DNA from: Solobacterium sp.
GTDB lineage: Bacteria > Bacillota_I > Bacilli_A > Erysipelotrichales > Erysipelotrichaceae
DNA length: 64,000 bases
NCBI GenBank assembly: GCA_017510405.1
Contig: JAFWNG010000003.1
Span: 1 to 64,000 of the forward strand
Reading direction: 5' to 3'
Notes under the pieces: generated by a model
The model's database searches: none
Seen by the model: only the letters and a program-made list of their open reading frames with translations
Told to the model about the DNA's origin: nothing
Shown: in pieces, positions 61,401-64,000 of the stretch
Layout: every line of letters begins with the position of its first letter
How positions within the stretch are numbered: position 1 is the first letter of the stretch
Translations under genes and position numbers: made by a program

Positions 61401-62647
61401 TGATCAAAGAGGCAGGCTGTGAGACCGAAGGAACAGTTCAGTACAAGGCCGCATTCAAATCTACAGTGTTTACAGAGCAGACAGCCGAAGATACGATCTC
61501 TCCGCTTGGTCATGACTGGAGCGACTGGACTGTTGTGAAGGAACCGACCGAAACAGAACCGGGTCTGCGGCAGAGGACATGCCGCAGATGCGGAGAAACA
61601 GAAACGGAAGAGATCCCGCCGACAGGACAGGGAACGGTACATGTCACAGGTGTCGAACTGAATAAGAACGAACTGACACTGAGAGTTGGAAAGAGTGAAA
61701 AACTGACGGCGACCGTACTGCCCGCAGACGCGGAAGACAAGACCGTCACATGGTCCAGCAGTGACCCGACCGCGGTGACTGTTGATGAAAACGGCAGAGT
61801 GACTGCGGTGAAAGACAATGGCATCGAACAGCCGTCAGAGGCAGTCATCACCGTCACCACAAAGGACGGCGGCTATACCGCATCCTGCACCGTGACCGTG
61901 GAAGATCCGATCAACCAGTTTGTAAGACGTCTGTACCGGCTTTGCTTCGACCGTGAAGCAGAAGAGAGCGGATTCAATACCTGGACGACCGTACTGAAGA
62001 ACCGTTCCTATACGGCTGCACGGGCAGTCGTGGGATTCTTCCTGAGTGATGAAATGAAAGCACTTGATCTTGAACCGGAAGAGTTCGTGGAGAGATGCTA
62101 TCTGGTCATGATGGACCGTGAAAGTGACGAAGGCGGAATGAAGACATGGTCAGACCGTCTGAGAGCAGGCATGTCGGAACTGTATATCCTGTTAGGATTC
62201 ATCGGCAGCGGTGAGTTCCAGGCGATCTGCGCAGACACCGGCATCGAAGTCGGAACGATCAAGATCACAGAGGCAAGAGATATGAACTTCGGCATCACGG
62301 CGTTCGTATCGAGATGCTATACAGAAGTGCTGGAAAGAACAGCAGAAGCGGAAGGACTGAATACCTGGTGCGGATACATCTTCAAGGATGCGAACCGGAA
62401 AGCAAATGCGATCTGGGTGGCATCGAACGGATTCTTCCACAGCCCGGAATACCGTGCGAAACACACCAGCAACGCCCAGTACGTGCATACCCTGTACAGG
62501 ACGTTCCTGGGACGCGATGAAGACGAAGCGGGATACAACATGTGGACAGGTCTGCTCGCAAAAGGAAAGAGCCGCGATGAAGTCATGATGGGCTTTGCAA
62601 ACAGCAGTGAGTTTGCGGAGATCATGAAGTCATACGGGATCCAGTAA
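58421..62647 (+). CDS. Transglutaminase-like, BIG2, BspA-like and DUF4214 surface protein
   Basis: 1408 residues. Signal peptide (KITRRLIQILLTLILSFTML, cut after VMA). Transglutaminase-like core at about 175-290 with Cys in RVCVCQGYA, His in GGGHAWNIV and Asp in YYDLDVTW. BIG2 at 316-393, DUF285/BspA-like repeats near 500-620 (LTGFDTASVLYFQEMF; LSSFDTSSAKNMKDMF), three 77-residue repeats plus two Cys-rich GHDWSDW units at 707-1070, BIG2 at about 1075-1160 and DUF4214 at 1165-1408. The C-terminus matches the first gene of this window. The triad suggests crosslinking or peptide cleavage outside the cell. GGAGG precedes the ATG. Confidence 0.88.
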   Translation: MKITRRLIQILLTLILSFTMLPQRVMADEEREETFTWYNPLYYDGEQAEPLNSGDAAAAVDASAVQTVRNHLKARHTNFVVGYPDGALPDTKELMNQAMAHTGQPTEGDYLKWQFGQWNSSVRYSPAGDGYGRNIQITYTVQYYTNASQEAQVDAAVSELLEELALDGYSDYAKVKAVYDWMADNISYAMDYQTNPQDINHTAYGAIIRRVCVCQGYAVLFYRLMCTLGIDCRLISGIGNGGGHAWNIVKLGDLYYDLDVTWASTAHNKPAFFLRGTDYFDDHDPDDEYDSAEFYAVYPLSPDDYLPTEDDYKISVTDLILEPESLELDVDETAVLTAEVMPEKATDKTVTWVSDDPSVASVSANGTVTAIAPGETVIRASAGNISKECTVTVRAPEEKEIAYAAIDTQKKQGIFFRSHTSLLSKEQEIDVEDILGNVYHVKLLTSDADGDRLEDGLANDASLYAMFAGSGLPCESIAAAPEQTIRLCQSMAGWFMDLSSLREFDGTGLDTAAVVDMRSLFAGDSVLTNADLTGFDTASVLYFQEMFKDCGSLKELDLSSFDTSSAKNMKDMFAGCTALESVTLGKGFTVWNADARLPEGIWTNGSLYKTEKELQTEYPAHAAEWQGTWTRLPAFTVVWNWSENLTEATASTVLSDGTVLLTVTAEVTLKDVPAECEKDGSRTASAKAVLFDVEYTDTRSMVLKATGHDWQKPSYVWSKSYNTCTATAVCAHDGSHVLTETADAVRTVIREPGCETEGTVQYKASFKSQVFTEQTAEDTIAALGHDWSDWQTVKEPTEEAPGLEERTCSRCGEKEQREIPPLAHVHKLIHFDAEDALCEKDGHIEYWQCETCGRCYRDAEAENEISLEDTIIPALGHDWHKQSYVWSKSYNTCTATAVCSHDSSHVLTETVDSVRTVIKEAGCETEGIVQYKATFKSPVFAEQTVEDTISPLGHDWQKPTYVWSKSYGTCTATAVCSHDSSHVLTETVDSVLTVIKEAGCETEGTVQYKAAFKSTVFTEQTAEDTISPLGHDWSDWTVVKEPTETEPGLRQRTCRRCGETETEEIPPTGQGTVHVTGVELNKNELTLRVGKSEKLTATVLPADAEDKTVTWSSSDPTAVTVDENGRVTAVKDNGIEQPSEAVITVTTKDGGYTASCTVTVEDPINQFVRRLYRLCFDREAEESGFNTWTTVLKNRSYTAARAVVGFFLSDEMKALDLEPEEFVERCYLVMMDRESDEGGMKTWSDRLRAGMSELYILLGFIGSGEFQAICADTGIEVGTIKITEARDMNFGITAFVSRCYTEVLERTAEAEGLNTWCGYIFKDANRKANAIWVASNGFFHSPEYRAKHTSNAQYVHTLYRTFLGRDEDEAGYNMWTGLLAKGKSRDEVMMGFANSSEFAEIMKSYGIQ
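60539..61507 (+). repeat. 231-bp in-frame repeats in the surface protein gene
   Basis: Copies begin at 60539, 61046 and 61277, each exactly 231 bp (77 codons), starting at Gly-His-Asp-Trp and containing YVWSKSYNTCTATAVC-like and VIKEAGCETEGTVQYKA-like segments. The last two are directly tandem. Between copies one and two is a 276-bp Cys-rich spacer. Confidence 0.9.
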
Positions 62648-62659
62648 GAATCACATAAG

Positions 62660-62693
62660 GAGACAGGAAGACAAGCTTTCTGTCTCTTTTCTT
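62660..62693 (+). terminator. Terminator of the large surface protein gene
   Basis: GGAGACAG and CTGTCTC arms with TTTTC following. Confidence 0.75.
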
Positions 62694-62750
62694 GCAGGAA
62701 CAGCCAAAATACACTAGATTGAACGTATAGGAAAAACGGAGGATCCCGCC

Positions 62751-63389
62751 ATGAAAATCAATACATATAGAAAGATACTGTGTGCAGGTGCTGCAGTTCT
62801 TGCCGGATGTACTTCCTCTGCACCGGCAGGAAGATCCATGCCCTCCGGGAGCGCGGAAACAGCGATCGAAGATGAGAGCGTGCCGTCGGGAAACAGCGAA
62901 CTGGACGCAGTGAAAGTGACATTCACTGCCCGTAAGCTGGAATTTGATCTAAATGATGCGGATCCCATGCAGTATGTCTATTGTGATCATAAAGATGTGA
63001 AGATCGAGACGAAAGATACGATCGATCTGAGGCAGACCGGGGAACAGACAGTGACCTATGAACTGCGGCTGGGCAGCGATGTGCGGAAAGAGTCGCATAC
63101 ATTCGTGATCCGGGATACGAAGCCTCCGGTCATCTCCATTCAACAGAGTGAGATCGAACTGTCCGTCGGTCAGGAATATGACGTACGGACGAATGTACTG
63201 TCGGTCATGGATCCGGTGGAAGGGGAACTGCCGTATCTGGAGCGAAAGCCGCAGCAGGAAGGACAGGGCTGGTATACGATCTTCGGCGCGTACAGCACAG
63301 CGGGTGAAGGGATCTACGATCTGACCGTGGAAGCTTTTGACTGCAATGGAAATGAAGCCGAAGAGGATATCCGGATCATCGTCAGGTAA
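62751..63389 (+). CDS. Lipoprotein with Ig-like domain
   Basis: 212 residues. Lipobox LAGC places the lipid-bearing Cys at residue 20 (ILCAGAAVLAGCTSSAP). A Ser/Gly-rich linker follows, then strand-rich regions; the second (TKPPVISIQQSEIELSVGQE near 126, ending FDCNGNEAEEDIRIIV) resembles bacterial Ig-like/DUF5011 repeats. It is likely anchored outside the membrane. CGGAGG precedes the ATG. Function unknown. Confidence 0.75.
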   Translation: MKINTYRKILCAGAAVLAGCTSSAPAGRSMPSGSAETAIEDESVPSGNSELDAVKVTFTARKLEFDLNDADPMQYVYCDHKDVKIETKDTIDLRQTGEQTVTYELRLGSDVRKESHTFVIRDTKPPVISIQQSEIELSVGQEYDVRTNVLSVMDPVEGELPYLERKPQQEGQGWYTIFGAYSTAGEGIYDLTVEAFDCNGNEAEEDIRIIVR

Positions 63390-63414
63390 ATACCCGGACA
63401 AGCCGCCAAAAACG

Positions 63415-63442
63415 TTGCAAAACTCTTTGGAAACGCTATAAT
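63415..63442 (+). promoter_or_regulatory. Promoter of the pheS transcript
   Basis: TTGCAA, 16-bp spacer, TATAAT, directly ahead of the T-box leader. Confidence 0.75.
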
Positions 63443-63449
63443 AGGGAAT

Positions 63450-63672
63450 TGTTAAAGCGTTTACGAAGAGACCAGTAACTGTGAAGAACATGACAGAGAA
63501 GGATCGGCAGGCTGAAAAGATCCGCATGGGGGAAACAGTGAATTCACTCTTCCAGTGAGACCAATCCTCTCCGGATGATCCCCGTTACGGATCGCAGAGG
63601 TGCACACAGCGATGTGTGAATCAGGATGGTACCGCGTATGTTTACGTTCCTGGAAACAGGAGCGTTTTTTTA
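63450..63672 (+). promoter_or_regulatory. T-box leader, probably tRNA-Phe responsive
   Basis: The leader shows an AGTA-type element (CCAGTAAC near 63472), a stem with a TTC codon in GTGAATTCACTC (near 63538), and the T-box AGGATGGTACCGCG (63623-63636), which pairs with the uncharged tRNA acceptor end. A competing terminator ACGTTCCTG/CAGGAGCG with seven T follows. TTC and the downstream pheS agree on Phe. Confidence 0.9.
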
Positions 63673-63686
63673 TGAACGGAGGAAAC

Positions 63687-64000
63687 ATGGAACAGATCAG
63701 AGAAGTAGAAGAGAAAGCGCTGGAAGCAGTACGGAATGCGGCAGATCTGAATGAACTGCAGCAGGTACGCGTCACGTATCTCGGCAAAAAGGGAAGCATT
63801 CAGGCACTGATGTCAATGATGAAGTCCCTTCCGAAGGAAGAAAAGCCTGCATTCGGACAGGAAGTCAACCAGTGCAAGCAGACCGTCAGCGATGCAGTGG
63901 AAGCACGCATGGCGGAACTGAAAAAAGAAGAACTGGCAAAACAGCTCGAAAATGAGAAGATCGATATCACACTGTCCGGCGACCGGCTGGAAGTCGGTAC
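63687..64000 (+). CDS. pheS: PheS, phenylalanyl-tRNA synthetase alpha subunit (partial)
   Basis: The first 104 codons are present and the gene runs off the window. The N-terminal coiled coil (EEKALEAVRNAADLNELQQV) and VTYLGKKGSIQALMSMMKSL near 32 are typical of PheS. CGGAGG lies before the ATG. Regulation by the T-box upstream is expected. Confidence 0.92.
   Translation, partial: MEQIREVEEKALEAVRNAADLNELQQVRVTYLGKKGSIQALMSMMKSLPKEEKPAFGQEVNQCKQTVSDAVEARMAELKKEELAKQLENEKIDITLSGDRLEVG

Noticed and set aside
60539..61507. CRISPR-like direct repeats
   Set aside because: The repeat unit is 231 bp, in frame and protein coding; there are no short repeats with unique spacers and no cas genes.

Overview
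The window reads as chromosomal DNA of a low-to-mid GC Bacillota (Firmicutes), most likely a gut member of the Erysipelotrichia. This is inferred from gene content and not from a marker gene. The supporting signs are strong AGGAGG ribosome sites, sigma-A promoters, a CIRCE element, a T-box leader, an ECF folate transporter, VanG-type genes, ho5U tRNA modification genes (trhP1/trhP2) and very large secreted BIG2/DUF4214 proteins. Coding density is high, genes are often coupled by 1-20 bp overlaps, and no rRNA, tRNA or CRISPR array was seen.

Layout. 1-4.3 kb: the right end of an insertion sequence (IS21-like repeats, CA-3' terminus) abuts a BspA-like surface protein and has removed its true start. 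4.4-11 kb: rRNA methyltransferase, CarD-like regulator, XRE regulator, sirtuin, WYL regulator and HtpG with a CIRCE operator. 11.2-16.4 kb: XRE regulator, two-subunit class I fumarase, DUF523, DUF4139 and a large unknown gene. 16.5-22.6 kb: accessory-looking stretch with an AT-rich HNH nuclease gene, a macro-domain protein, a DUF1801 protein, a MORN-repeat protein, a deoxyribosyltransferase-like protein and two orphan genes. 22.7-25.3 kb: TetR regulator divergent from an old-yellow-enzyme flavoprotein, with a perfect palindrome between them. 25.4-30.6 kb: a vanG-type cluster, vanU-R-S then vanW-G-T, with VanR-box-like repeats between the two blocks and without vanXY or vanY. 30.7-33 kb: ABC exporter. 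33-37 kb: coiled-coil zinc-ribbon protein, C39 lipoprotein, two methyltransferases, TetR regulator. 37.1-37.3 kb: candidate structured RNA. 37.3-40.1 kb: queuosine operon tgt-queA-queH in which queA carries one in-frame stop. 40.2-45.6 kb: ArsR regulator, exonuclease, phosphotransacylase, pyrophosphatase-like protein, phospholipase-like protein, PLP-binding protein, and FolT behind a probable THF riboswitch. 45.8-49.4 kb: RNA-modification operon (two U32 proteins, two SpoU methyltransferases). 49.37-49.55 kb: candidate small RNA behind three 11-bp-spaced direct repeats. 49.6-58.4 kb: MFS transporters, two ROK proteins plus a HAD phosphatase, a membrane-anchored MerR regulator, acylphosphatase, S51-like peptidase, TrmO. 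58.4-63.4 kb: a giant transglutaminase-like surface protein whose C-terminus matches the first gene, then a lipoprotein. 63.4-64 kb: T-box and the start of pheS.

How it fits together. Several groups look like working units: the van genes (sensing, D-Ser supply, D-Ala-D-Ser ligation), the queuosine genes (apparently interrupted), the trhP/SpoU genes (translation fidelity), and the two DUF4214 surface proteins (host or neighbour contact). The least explained parts are the 14.9-22.6 kb accessory stretch and the two non-coding loci at 37.1 and 49.4 kb.
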